Position numbers and translations under genes: made by a program. Shown here one piece after another: positions 34,490 through 42,916 of a stretch of 64,000 bases of DNA. The stretch comes from JACRLW01 sp046349595 (GTDB lineage Bacteria > Planctomycetota > UBA1135 > UBA2386): NCBI GenBank assembly GCA_046349595.1, contig JAXMCA010000001.1, forward strand, positions 1,984,001 through 2,048,000, given 5' to 3'. How positions within the stretch are numbered: the stretch's first letter is position 1; each line of letters starts with the position of its first letter. Under the pieces are notes generated by a model that saw nothing but the letters and a program-made list of their open reading frames with translations, made no database searches and was not told the DNA's origin.

Positions 34490-35764
34490 TCAGAGGGTCT
34501 CGCGCCCCCCGAGGTAGCCGCGCAGCGCAGCGGGAACCCGGACACGGCCGTCGGCCTGCTGATGCACTTCCAGGATCGGGATCAGGATGCGCGGGCTCGC
34601 CAGCACGGTGTTGTTGAGCGTGTGGCAGTGCAGGACCTTGCGTGACTCGGCGTCGCGGTAGCGCATCTTCAGGCGCCGCGCCTGGTAGTCGTAGAAGCGC
34701 GAGGCCGAGTGCGTCTCGCCGAAGTTGTTGCGCGACGGCATCCAGCACTCGATGTCGTACTTGAAGGCCTGCGGGACCCCGAGATCCCCGCCGCACACCG
34801 CAACGACGCGATACGGCAACTCGAGCGCCGCGAGCACCTCTTCCGAGTTGCGCACGATGTCCTCGTGGTGCGCACGGCTGCGCGCCTCGTCGGCGACGTC
34901 GATGATCACCTGCTCCACTTTCTGGAACTGGTGCACGCGGTAGAGGCCCTTGGTGTCCTTGCCGTAGGTCCCCGCTTCGCGGCGGAAGCACGCGGAGCGC
35001 GCGACGTAGCGCTTGGGGAGTTCGGAAGGGTCGAGGATCTCGTCCGCGTGGATCGAGGTGACCGGCACCTCGGCCGTGCCGATCAGATTGAGCCCGTCCT
35101 CCGGCACCCGGTAGGTCTGCTCCTCGCCGCCGGGGAAGAAGCCGGTCCCGGTCATCACCTCGTCGCGCACGAGCAGAGGCGGATCGACCGGAACGAAGCC
35201 CTTGCCGACCATGTGGTCGATCGCGAGGCGCAACACCGCGTCGTGCAGGAGCGCGAGCTCGCCGAACAGCATGTAGTTGCGGCTGCCGGCCATGCGCGCA
35301 GCTCGCTCCACGTCGAGCCAACCGCGGGCGACCGCGATCTCGTCGTGGCTCTTCACCGGGAATGAGAACTGCGGGATCCGCCCGACGCGGCGGACCTCCA
35401 CGTTGGCCTGATCATCGGCGCCCGACGGCACCTCAGGGTCGGGCACGTTCGGCACCAGCAGGAGCTGCTCGCGCAGAGCGTCCTGGAGCTCGCGCTCCTT
35501 CAGCTCGAGCGTCTGGATGCGCGCCTTCAACTCGCGCTGCTGCTCGAGGAAGACTTCGCGCTGCGCAGCGTCGAGCTTCCCCATCTGCTTGCCGGCCTGC
35601 TTCTGCTCGTTGCGGAGGCCGTCGAGTTCGGGGATCAGGCCGCGGACCTGCGCGTCGAGTTCGAGGACGCGATCGACGGCGGCGGCGCGGTCGGGGAAGC
35701 GCTTCTTGAGCGCGCCCTGGCGGACGCGCTCCGGATCGTCACGGATGGTGCGGATGTCGAGCAC
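34490..35764 (-). CDS. serS: Seryl-tRNA synthetase
   Basis: 424 residues from a GTG at 35764 (MLDIRTIRDDPE). It charges tRNA-Ser. An N-terminal helical arm (about 30-105, ELDGLRNEQKQ and a heptad-like region) binds the tRNA variable arm. The class II catalytic core has motif 2 around YRVHQFQKVEQVI and motif 3 near RILIPILEVHQ. Other landmarks are TAEVPVTSIHADEIL and CFRREAGTYGKDTKGLYR. It lies alone between the gsp cluster and a large exported-protein gene, 38 bases from the latter. Confidence 0.97.
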   Translation of the reverse strand: MLDIRTIRDDPERVRQGALKKRFPDRAAAVDRVLELDAQVRGLIPELDGLRNEQKQAGKQMGKLDAAQREVFLEQQRELKARIQTLELKERELQDALREQLLLVPNVPDPEVPSGADDQANVEVRRVGRIPQFSFPVKSHDEIAVARGWLDVERAARMAGSRNYMLFGELALLHDAVLRLAIDHMVGKGFVPVDPPLLVRDEVMTGTGFFPGGEEQTYRVPEDGLNLIGTAEVPVTSIHADEILDPSELPKRYVARSACFRREAGTYGKDTKGLYRVHQFQKVEQVIIDVADEARSRAHHEDIVRNSEEVLAALELPYRVVAVCGGDLGVPQAFKYDIECWMPSRNNFGETHSASRFYDYQARRLKMRYRDAESRKVLHCHTLNNTVLASPRILIPILEVHQQADGRVRVPAALRGYLGGRETL

Positions 35765-35802
35765 GGTCGGTGGAATGGAAGATCAGGGAGGGGTTGCGAG
35801 GC

Positions 35803-37944
35803 TCACTGGAAGACCGGATCGATCTTCCCGAAGAACTTGTTCTTGCGGTCGGCGAGACCGGCGAAGGAGCCGTCGGGGAAGGGCACGGTCAGCACGGTGG
35901 TGTCGTTGGCACCCTTCGGCATCGGGTAGTAGCCGACGTTGTTCGAGAGCGTGCCCGAGAACTTCGAGGCCAGCTTGTTCAGCGTCTCGGGATCGGGGAT
36001 TGCGACGAACTCACCGGCATCACGACCTCCCTTGCCGTCCGCGCTCTTGCTGACGACCACGGTCGGCGTGAGCACGCAGCCATTCAGTTTGGCGTAGATC
36101 TCCCCGGACTTGCCGTAGAGACGCAGCTTCACGGCATCGACACTGAGCTTGCCGTCCTTCACGTCCTTCTCGAATCCGATGTGGAAGGGAGCGCCGATTT
36201 CGAGCTTGGCGGTCGCGCCCGCCTCGACCTTCAGCGGCGCGAACTTGCCGCCGAAGATCTCCGCGGTCACGAGCTTGCCACCGGCCTTCTGCTCGATGCG
36301 CCCGTAGACCACGGTGTACTCGCTGGCCGGCAGCTCGACCGGCTTGCCGTCGGCAACCTCGAAGCGTGCATTGGCGAAATCCCCGCTGCCTTGCACGACC
36401 AGCACCACGGGCTTGATCGGCTTCGGACCAGTCCACACGAACTGAAGGGTGCCGGTCTTGAAGTACTCGGGGTTGGTCGGACGGAAGCCGACCTTCTGAC
36501 CACCGTCCTGCGGACGCGCGTGGTACCAGGTCTCGCCGACCTTCAGCCAATTCGACCAGGGCTGGATCCCACCCTTGCCGATCTCCATCGAATCGAGCAC
36601 CTCGACCGGGACCTCGTCGTCCGGGCCCTTGCCGAGGTTGCGGTCCTTCATGCCGTACTCGAAGGGGTCCGACTCGAAGAGCTGGCCGTTGCCGTTCTCG
36701 TCGTAGAAGGTGATCGGCACCCCGTCGACCTCGGTGGTCCAGCTCGCGGCGCTCTTGTAGTAGACCGTCGCGTGCTTCATGCCGTCGCTCCCCTCGTAGG
36801 GCTCGAGGTTGTGGCTGAGGCCCTGGAAGGGTTCGGCCGAGCCGCCGACGAAGAACCACATCGCGTAGGGGCGCTTCTTGTCGGCGTCGAGGAAGAAACT
36901 CGACGGCTTCTTCGGCTTGCTGTTCGCCTCGATCTCGAGGAAGGGGTTCTTCTTGAGGTCGAACTCGGAACCGTTCAGCGTGATGCCGAACTTGTTGGCG
37001 GCCGGCCGCACCAGGAACAGCTCGGCCCCCTTGAACCAGTCGATCTTCGCGGGCCCGGTGTTGTTGATGGTGACTCCGAGCCACTTGGGCGGCACGGGCC
37101 CGGCGACCGACGCGAGGTCGTCCTTCGGCTTGGTCGCGACCTCGAAGGTCAACGGGACGATCTTCTCGGCCTTGTCGGCGTCGGGCATCAGGAAGGCGTC
37201 GGCGCCGCGGACCGCGCCCGTGTAGCCCTCCTTGCTGCGCTTCTCCGCCTTCTGGCGTTCGTCCTTGAGCTGCTCCTCCTCGGCCTTGCGGATGTTCTCG
37301 TTCTGGAGGTAGTAGCTGTCCTTCACCCAGTCGCACGACCGACGCAGATCGGCGAAGTGAGCCAGCGCCACGATCATGCGCTCGCGATCGTCGATCGACT
37401 TCTCCGGGATGGAGCTGAACAAGGTCGCCATCAGGCCGTGCGCATCCGCCGCGCCGATGGTGTCGCCGAGCTGCTCGAAGTTGTCGGCGATCTTCTTCAG
37501 GTTGTCGGCGAGCGACTCCCACAGCTTGCGGTCGTTGACGTGTCCTTCGCGCAGTCGCGCGAGCTCGGTGTAGCCCTGGTTCAGCGTCTGCTTGAGTCGG
37601 TCGTCGGAGCGGATCTTCGCGGGATCGAGCAACTGGAGCCATCGCTCGACCGACTCGAGGGTGCGCCCCTCGAAGACCCGCTGCCACGACGCCTTGATCG
37701 CATCCCGCTGCGCCTGATTGCCCTCCCCCCCCTTCGGGTCCGCGAGTGCACCCAGCACGAGGGCGCGGAAATGCCCCACGGTGTGCGTGGAGTTGTCGCG
37801 GATGAGCTTGTCGAGGCCCTTCTCGTCCTTCAGGCGCAGGGACTGGTCGAGCTGACGGGCGAACTCGTCGTAGCCGACGGCCTGAGCCGTCAGCGGCATC
37901 ACGCAGAAAGCAAGGAATGCGGCGAGTGCCAGGATGCGTTTCAT
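35803..37944 (-). CDS. Large exported protein of unknown function
   Basis: 713 residues, not recognised. Signal peptide MKRILALAAFLAFCVMPLTAQA. The N-terminal third (25-240) is helical and charged with a Lys/Glu-rich coiled-coil-like stretch near 220-240. The rest looks like several beta-sandwich modules (about 245-710); one contains an EF-hand-like loop, YDENGNGQLFESD, and the phrase KVEAGATAKLEIGAPFHIGFE occurs later. No enzyme motif is seen. It is just upstream of serS on the same strand and diverges from folD. Such proteins are common in planctomycete envelopes, which is a weak hint only. Confidence 0.7.
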   Translation of the reverse strand: MKRILALAAFLAFCVMPLTAQAVGYDEFARQLDQSLRLKDEKGLDKLIRDNSTHTVGHFRALVLGALADPKGGEGNQAQRDAIKASWQRVFEGRTLESVERWLQLLDPAKIRSDDRLKQTLNQGYTELARLREGHVNDRKLWESLADNLKKIADNFEQLGDTIGAADAHGLMATLFSSIPEKSIDDRERMIVALAHFADLRRSCDWVKDSYYLQNENIRKAEEEQLKDERQKAEKRSKEGYTGAVRGADAFLMPDADKAEKIVPLTFEVATKPKDDLASVAGPVPPKWLGVTINNTGPAKIDWFKGAELFLVRPAANKFGITLNGSEFDLKKNPFLEIEANSKPKKPSSFFLDADKKRPYAMWFFVGGSAEPFQGLSHNLEPYEGSDGMKHATVYYKSAASWTTEVDGVPITFYDENGNGQLFESDPFEYGMKDRNLGKGPDDEVPVEVLDSMEIGKGGIQPWSNWLKVGETWYHARPQDGGQKVGFRPTNPEYFKTGTLQFVWTGPKPIKPVVLVVQGSGDFANARFEVADGKPVELPASEYTVVYGRIEQKAGGKLVTAEIFGGKFAPLKVEAGATAKLEIGAPFHIGFEKDVKDGKLSVDAVKLRLYGKSGEIYAKLNGCVLTPTVVVSKSADGKGGRDAGEFVAIPDPETLNKLASKFSGTLSNNVGYYPMPKGANDTTVLTVPFPDGSFAGLADRKNKFFGKIDPVFQ

Positions 37945-38107
37945 CGTGCGGCGTGACCTTGCGAAGCGGTGTCGAGGGGTCTTCGAAGTCTACTGGAGCT
38001 GCGCCGTGATCGATCGGTCAGAACCCGCGACCATGCACCCCATGTCGATGGCGACCGCTCCGGGAGGGCGGCTATCCTGCGTCGCTCCCCCCGCAGCGAA
38101 CATCCAC

Positions 38108-38950
38108 GTGACCAGCAAGCTCCTCGACGGGCGACTCCTCGCGCAGCGCATGCGCGACGAGCTGCGCCAGGCCCGCCTCGCCCTCGGTGATCGCCCCCTC
38201 CGCCTGGTCTCTCTCGAGGTCGGTGAGAACCCCGCCGCGCGTGTCTACCTGCGCGGCCAGCGCAAGGCCGCCGAGGACGTCGGCATCGAGCTGGTCGAAG
38301 AGCACCTCGCGCCCGACGTCTCGCTGGCGACCATGCTGGGTCGCATCACCCAGCTCAACGACGACCCCACGGTCGCCGGCATCCTCCTGCAGCGCCCGCT
38401 CCCGTCCCACATCCCGGCCCGCGAGGCGCAGGGTGCGATCAGCCGGCGCAAGGACGTCGAAGGCATGAATCCGGCGAACATGGGCGCCGTGCTCTACCAC
38501 GAGCCCGCTCTCGCGCCCTGCACCGCCAGCGCGGCACTGCGCCTGATCCAGGAGAGCGGGATCGACATGGCCGGATCGGAAGCGGTCGTGGTCGGTCACA
38601 GCGAGATCGTCGGCAAGCCGATCGCGATGTTCCTCCTGCACCACCTCTCGACGGTCACCGTCTGCCACGTCGCGACGCGCCGGCTCGCCGAGCACACGCG
38701 TCGCGCCGACATCCTGGTCGTCGCCGTGGGCAAACCGGGACTGGTGCGGGGCGACATGGTCAAGCCCGGCTCGGTCGTCATTGACATCGGCATCAACACA
38801 CTTCCCGACGGCCGCGTCGTCGGCGACGTCGACCACGACACGGTTGCTCCGGTCGCCGGCTTCCTCACGCCCGTCCCCGGCGGCGTCGGGCCCGTCACCG
38901 TGGCGATGTTGATGCGCAACACGCTGCGCGCTGCGGGCCTGCAGGTCTGA
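38108..38950 (+). CDS. folD: FolD-like methylene-THF dehydrogenase with altered cyclohydrolase site
   Basis: 280 residues from a GTG at 38108; upstream ATGs (38032, 38044) would add residues unlike the family. A TATCCT hexamer 32 bases before the GTG fits a short leader. FolD normally has both 5,10-methylene-THF dehydrogenase and methenyl-THF cyclohydrolase activity. The protein has all family segments, including TPVPGGVGPVTVAML and VVGHSEIVGKPIA. The catalytic lysine four residues after Tyr47 (VYLRGQRKAAEDVGI) is Gln51, and the usual Asp of DVDG is Glu118 (KDVEGMNP). The mapped Gln of GILVQLPL is kept (Q95) but the next residue is Arg. Dehydrogenase is likely; cyclohydrolase is doubtful. Confidence 0.88.
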   Translation: MTSKLLDGRLLAQRMRDELRQARLALGDRPLRLVSLEVGENPAARVYLRGQRKAAEDVGIELVEEHLAPDVSLATMLGRITQLNDDPTVAGILLQRPLPSHIPAREAQGAISRRKDVEGMNPANMGAVLYHEPALAPCTASAALRLIQESGIDMAGSEAVVVGHSEIVGKPIAMFLLHHLSTVTVCHVATRRLAEHTRRADILVVAVGKPGLVRGDMVKPGSVVIDIGINTLPDGRVVGDVDHDTVAPVAGFLTPVPGGVGPVTVAMLMRNTLRAAGLQV

Positions 38951-38966
38951 ACCCGGATTCGCCGGA

Positions 38967-39974
38967 TCAGTTCGAGCGGTCGAGCACGTACTCGACCAGG
39001 CCTTCCATGCCTTCGCGCGCCGGGGACGGCGGCAACTCGGTGAGGGCCTTGCGCGCATTGGCGAGTCGAGCACGCGCCGCATCCATTGCGTACTGGAGCG
39101 CGGCGTCGAGCGGGAACGACTTCCGCAACTCGCGCAGCATCTGCCCGGTGTCGAAGGATCCCGGCATCTCACGCGCGCTCTCCATGAAGCCGCGCAGGCG
39201 GTCTCCGAATCGGGGCTGGCGCTGGATCCACAGCAGGGGAAGCGTGAGCTTCCCGCGCAGCAGATCGGTGCCCAGCGACTTGCCGACCACGCTCTCCTCG
39301 CCGTCGAGATCGAGACAGTCGTCGACGATCTGGAAGGCCGTGCCGAGTTCCAGTCCGAAGCGGTCGGCAGCCTCGATCTGCTTGTCGTTCCCGCCCGCGT
39401 AGTGCGCACCGAGCCGACAGGCCGCCGCATACAAGGTCGCCGTCTTGTCGACGATCACGCGGTAGTAGCGCGCCTCGTCCCACGCGAAGTCGAAGCGGTG
39501 CAGGATCTGCGTGATCTCGCCCTGGCAGATGCGCCGGGTGGTCTCGGCGAGCACGCGGCTGCAGGTCGGATCCTCGAGCTGCACGGCCATGTGAAAGGCA
39601 CGCGCGTAGATGTAGTCGCCGAGCAGCACCGGCACCTCGGTGCCGTAGACCGCGTTCACGGTCTTCTGCTGCCGCCGCAGGCTCGCGCCGTCGAGCACGT
39701 CGTCGTGGACGAGCGTCGCGGTATGGAGCAGCTCGACGATCTTCGCGACCGCCACGTGCTCCTCGCGCAACCCTCCGCAGGATCGTCCCGCGAGGAGCAC
39801 CAGGGCAGGCCGGAGCTGCTTGCCGCGGAAGCTCGCCGCGAGCTCGACCAGAGGGACGAGGTCGACCTCGTCGGGCTTCAGGTCGAGCACCAGCTCGCGG
39901 CTGACGCGGTCCAGTTCGGCGCGCACCGGCGCCAGGAGCTCCGCGAGCCGCATCGGACCGCTGCGCAACGTCAC
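38967..39974 (-). CDS. Polyprenyl diphosphate synthase
   Basis: 335 residues from a GTG at 39974 that overlaps the tatA stop (GTGA) and has AGGG 6 bases upstream; an ATG at 39953 is the alternative. It extends isoprenoid chains for quinones or undecaprenol-type carriers. The first aspartate-rich motif is LLHTATLVHDDVLDGASLRR and the second is FQIVDDCLDLDGEE. KTATLYAAACRLGA and GKSLGTDLLRGKLTLPLL are also typical of long-chain (IspB-like) enzymes. Chain length cannot be told from sequence. It converges on folD with 16 bases between the stops. Confidence 0.92.
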   Translation of the reverse strand: MTLRSGPMRLAELLAPVRAELDRVSRELVLDLKPDEVDLVPLVELAASFRGKQLRPALVLLAGRSCGGLREEHVAVAKIVELLHTATLVHDDVLDGASLRRQQKTVNAVYGTEVPVLLGDYIYARAFHMAVQLEDPTCSRVLAETTRRICQGEITQILHRFDFAWDEARYYRVIVDKTATLYAAACRLGAHYAGGNDKQIEAADRFGLELGTAFQIVDDCLDLDGEESVVGKSLGTDLLRGKLTLPLLWIQRQPRFGDRLRGFMESAREMPGSFDTGQMLRELRKSFPLDAALQYAMDAARARLANARKALTELPPSPAREGMEGLVEYVLDRSN

Positions 39975-40186
39975 GCGTCGCCCTTGCTCTTCTTGGCGTC
40001 CGAATCGCCGATCTGCTTCGAGTTCGCGTCGTCCTCGCCACGGAGGCCCTTCTTGAACTCGACGATGCCGGAGCCCAGCGAGCGGGCGATCCCCGGGATG
40101 CGGTTGCCGAAGAGCAGCACGATGACCGCGAGGATCACCCACAGCTCCCAGCCACCCGGTAACAGTGCCAGTGCGAATGCAGACAT
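39971..40186 (-). CDS. tatA: Twin-arginine translocase subunit TatA
   Basis: 71 residues. One N-terminal membrane helix (GGWELWVILAVIVLLFG, about 11-27), the conserved FGxxRxP hinge as FGNRIPGIARSLG, an amphipathic helix GSGIVEFKKGLRGE, and a charged Lys/Asp tail. TatA forms the folded-protein export pore. No tatB or tatC is nearby. Its stop overlaps the prenyl synthase start (GTGA), an unusual partner for tatA. Confidence 0.93.
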   Translation of the reverse strand: MSAFALALLPGGWELWVILAVIVLLFGNRIPGIARSLGSGIVEFKKGLRGEDDANSKQIGDSDAKKSKGDA

Positions 40187-40261
40187 CGGTGCTCGGCGGT
40201 CGAACGGCCCGACAAGTTACGTCGCGGCCGCCCGTGGGCCAAGGGCGGCATGCGCTCAGAA

Positions 40262-40750
40262 TCAGGAGCTCGGCAGGTTGTTTCCGTCGCGCTCCATCCA
40301 GGCCCGCCAGCGGGCAGGATCGGAGCCGAGGTCGGTCCCGGCGAGCCGGGTGAGATGCCGGTGTGCGTTGTCCCGGACTTCCACGTCGGGCGAGTCCAGG
40401 GCGGTGATCAGGATGCGGATCGCGTCGCGCCGGGCCGCACGGTCGCCGCCGCCGGCCCCGCCGCGCTGCGCCTCGGTGAAGCGCTTGAACTGCTCGAGGA
40501 CCTGCCGGAACAGCGAGCCGAGCCGGCGCAATTCCACCAGCGCCATGGCGAGGTAGAGGAAGGCGAAGCCGACCGCGAAGCGCAGGACGGCCGTAGGGCC
40601 GATGTGCTCGGCGATCCACGAGGCCCCCGGCAGGATCGGCTCGACCCAGACCAGCAGCGCCAGGACCACCAGGAGCAGCGGTGCGGCGAGCTTGAGCCAG
40701 ACGTCGAGCCCGATGCCACCCTGCGGAGGAGTCGGCGCGCCGCTGCTCAC
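40262..40750 (-). CDS. Small membrane protein with HEAT-like C-terminus
   Basis: 162 residues from a GTG at 40750 that overlaps the sucD stop (GTGA); function not recognised. Two hydrophobic helices (KLAAPLLLVVLALLVWV and LRFAVGFAFLYLAMALV) are followed by an amphipathic stretch and a repeat-like helix pair, ALDSPDVEVRDNAHRHLTRLAG, ending with WRAWM. The N-terminus is Pro/Gly-rich. It is the last gene of the sucCD operon but has no obvious metabolic link. Confidence 0.6.
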   Translation of the reverse strand: MSSGAPTPPQGGIGLDVWLKLAAPLLLVVLALLVWVEPILPGASWIAEHIGPTAVLRFAVGFAFLYLAMALVELRRLGSLFRQVLEQFKRFTEAQRGGAGGGDRAARRDAIRILITALDSPDVEVRDNAHRHLTRLAGTDLGSDPARWRAWMERDGNNLPSS

Positions 40751-41631
40751 CGGCCGAGCACCGACTTCATGGTCGCGCCCATCACGCTCGGCGTGTCGAC
40801 GACCGTCACACCGGCCCTCTTCAGGGCGGCCTTCTTGTCCGCCGCCGTGCCCTTGCCGCCGGAGATGATCGCGCCGGCATGGCCCATGCGCTTGCCCGGA
40901 GGGGCGGTCGCGCCGGCGATGAAGGACACCACCGGCTTGGTCATCGATGCGCCGATGTAATCGGCCGCCTCCTCTTCCGCCGTGCCGCCGATCTCGCCGA
41001 TCATGATCACGCCGTCGGTGTCGGGGTCGTCCTGGAACAGCTTCAGGACGTCGAGGAAGTTGGTGCCGTTGATCGGGTCGCCGCCGATGCCGACGCAGGT
41101 CGACTGACCGAGACCGGCGCAGGTCAACTGCCACACCGCCTCGTAGGTCAAGGTGCCGCTGCGCGACACCACGCCCACGCGACCAGGGCGATGGATGTAG
41201 GCTGGCATGATGCCGATCTTGCACCCGGTGCGCTCGGTCGTCGGCGTGATCACTCCCGGGCAGTTGGGACCGACGAGGCGCGTCTTGCTGCCGCGCATCA
41301 TGTCCCGCACCCAGGCCATGTCGAGGACGGGCACGCCCTCGGTGATCGCCACCACCAACTCCAGCCCGGCGTCGACCGCTTCGCAGATCGAGTCGGCGGT
41401 GAAGGGCGCCGGCACGTAGATCACCGACGCCGTCGCACCCGTCGCCTCGACGGCCTCGCGCACGGTGTCGAACACCGGGATGCCCTCGACGGTCTGACCG
41501 CTCTTGCCCGGCGTGACACCGCCGACGACGTGGGTCCCGTAGGCCTTCGCCTGCGTGCTGTGGAAGGTGCCGTTCTTGCCGGTGATGCCCTGCGTGATGA
41601 CCTTGGTGTTGCCGTCGATCAGGATGCTCAT
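40747..41631 (-). CDS. sucD: Succinyl-CoA synthetase alpha subunit
   Basis: 294 residues. With SucC it interconverts succinyl-CoA and succinate with substrate-level phosphorylation in the TCA cycle. The CoA-binding fold starts SILIDGNTKVITQGITGKNGTFH; the phospho-His is in MGHAGAII, and GPNCPGVI and IGEIGGTAEEEAA are also canonical. ATG at 41631 overlaps the sucC stop (ATGA). A membrane-protein gene overlaps its stop downstream. Confidence 0.97.
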   Translation of the reverse strand: MSILIDGNTKVITQGITGKNGTFHSTQAKAYGTHVVGGVTPGKSGQTVEGIPVFDTVREAVEATGATASVIYVPAPFTADSICEAVDAGLELVVAITEGVPVLDMAWVRDMMRGSKTRLVGPNCPGVITPTTERTGCKIGIMPAYIHRPGRVGVVSRSGTLTYEAVWQLTCAGLGQSTCVGIGGDPINGTNFLDVLKLFQDDPDTDGVIMIGEIGGTAEEEAADYIGASMTKPVVSFIAGATAPPGKRMGHAGAIISGGKGTAADKKAALKRAGVTVVDTPSVMGATMKSVLGR

Positions 41632-42806
41632 CGCGTCTTCCTCCCGCCGCGCACCATCGCGACGATCTTCTCGGCGGCGTCGTCGAGCGAGTTCGCGGTC
41701 TCGAGACGGACGTCGGACTCCTGCAGCAGGCGACGGCCGATCTCGACGTTGGTGCCCTCGAGGCGCACGACCAGCGGCACCTCGAGCTTCACCTCGTGTG
41801 CCGCGGCGATCACACCCTCGGCGATCGTGTCGCACTTCATGATCCCGCCGAAGATGTTGATCAGCACACCCTTCACGTTCGGGTCGGACAGGATGATCTT
41901 GAACGCGTTGGTGACCTGCTCCTTGTTCGCGCCGCCGCCGACATCCAGGAAGTTGGCGGGGCTGCCGCCCTTGAGCTGGATCACGTCCATCGTCGCCATG
42001 GCGAGGCCGGCGCCGTTCACCATGCAGCCGATGTCGCCGTCGAGCGCGATGTAGTTGAGCCCGAACTTGCTCGCCTCGACTTCCTTCGGGTCCTCCTCGC
42101 CGAGGTCGCGGTAGGCGAGCACCTCCTCGTGGCGGTAGAGGGCGTTGCTGTCGAAGTTGATCTTCGCGTCGAGCGCGAGCACGTCGCCGCCCTTGGTGAC
42201 GATCAGCGGATTGATCTCCGCGATCGAGCAATCCATCGCCGTGAAGGCCTTGGCGAGCGAGGCCATCAGCTTGTGCGCCTTCTTCCCCACCTCGCCGTCG
42301 AGGCCGAGGCCCTTGGCGAGGCGACGCATCTGGAACGGCAGCAGCCCCTTGAGCGGGTGGATGCGCTCGCGAAGGATCGCGCCGGGGTTCCGCGCCGCCA
42401 GCTCTTCGATCTCCATGCCGCCCTCGGCGCTGGCGATCATCACCGGCGCGAGCGTCGCACGATCGACGGCAACGGCCAGGTACAGCTCGCGCGCGATCTC
42501 GCTGCCGCGCTCCACGTAGACCTTCTTGACCTCGCGTCCTGCCGGTCCGGTCTGGTGCGTCACCAGCGTGCGGCCGAGCATCCAGGCGGCCGCCGCCTTC
42601 GCCTCGTCCTTGCTGCGCACCAGCTTCACGCCGCCCGCTTTGCCGCGGCCACCGGCGTGGATCTGCGCCTTGACGACCGACAGCGGGGCCGCGAGCTTCT
42701 CGAACGCGGCAGCAGCCTGGTCCGCCGTGTCGCAGGCGATGCCCTGCGGCACCGGCACGCCGAAGCGCGCGAGGACCTCCTTGGCTTGGTATTCGTGGAT
42801 CTTCAT
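41628..42806 (-). CDS. sucC: Succinyl-CoA synthetase beta subunit
   Basis: 392 residues, normal length. N-terminus MKIHEYQAKEVLARFGVPVPQG. An ATP-grasp domain (1-235) with VKAQIHAGGRGKAGGVK is followed by the ligase domain with GCMVNGAGLAMATMDVI and NIFGGIMKCDTIAEGV. It binds nucleotide and succinate; SucD carries CoA. A TTGTTT-16-TACCCT promoter lies 43-70 bases upstream. Divergent from dcd. Confidence 0.97.
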   Translation of the reverse strand: MKIHEYQAKEVLARFGVPVPQGIACDTADQAAAAFEKLAAPLSVVKAQIHAGGRGKAGGVKLVRSKDEAKAAAAWMLGRTLVTHQTGPAGREVKKVYVERGSEIARELYLAVAVDRATLAPVMIASAEGGMEIEELAARNPGAILRERIHPLKGLLPFQMRRLAKGLGLDGEVGKKAHKLMASLAKAFTAMDCSIAEINPLIVTKGGDVLALDAKINFDSNALYRHEEVLAYRDLGEEDPKEVEASKFGLNYIALDGDIGCMVNGAGLAMATMDVIQLKGGSPANFLDVGGGANKEQVTNAFKIILSDPNVKGVLINIFGGIMKCDTIAEGVIAAAHEVKLEVPLVVRLEGTNVEIGRRLLQESDVRLETANSLDDAAEKIVAMVRGGRKTR

Positions 42807-42848
42807 GCCGGGACTTTCATCCGGACGGAGCCGGGAGAAGGGGCGACC

Positions 42849-42876
42849 AGGGTAGCGCCGCAGGGCCGCGAAACAA
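42849..42876 (-). promoter_or_regulatory. Candidate promoter of the sucCD operon
   Basis: On the minus strand TTGTTT (42876-42871), 16 bases, then TACCCT (42854-42849). The predicted leader is about 36 bases before the sucC ATG at 42806. It shares the 110-base divergent region with dcd. Confidence 0.42.
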
Positions 42877-42903
42877 CGCTGGCAGGCCGTCCGAAGGGCG
42901 GCC

Positions 42904-42909
42904 TAACCT
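42904..42909 (+). promoter_or_regulatory. Possible -10 element giving a leaderless dcd transcript
   Basis: TAACCT ends 7 bases before the dcd ATG at 42917, so a transcript starting there would have almost no leader. A weak -35-like TGGCAG lies 18 bases upstream. No Shine-Dalgarno sequence is seen before the ATG, which agrees with leaderless translation. Confidence 0.3.
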
Positions 42910-42916
42910 GTGCGCC

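Noticed and set aside
38032..38107. Alternative ATG starts for folD
   Set aside because: Would add 21-25 residues before the conserved start; the GTG at 38108 begins exactly where FolD begins.
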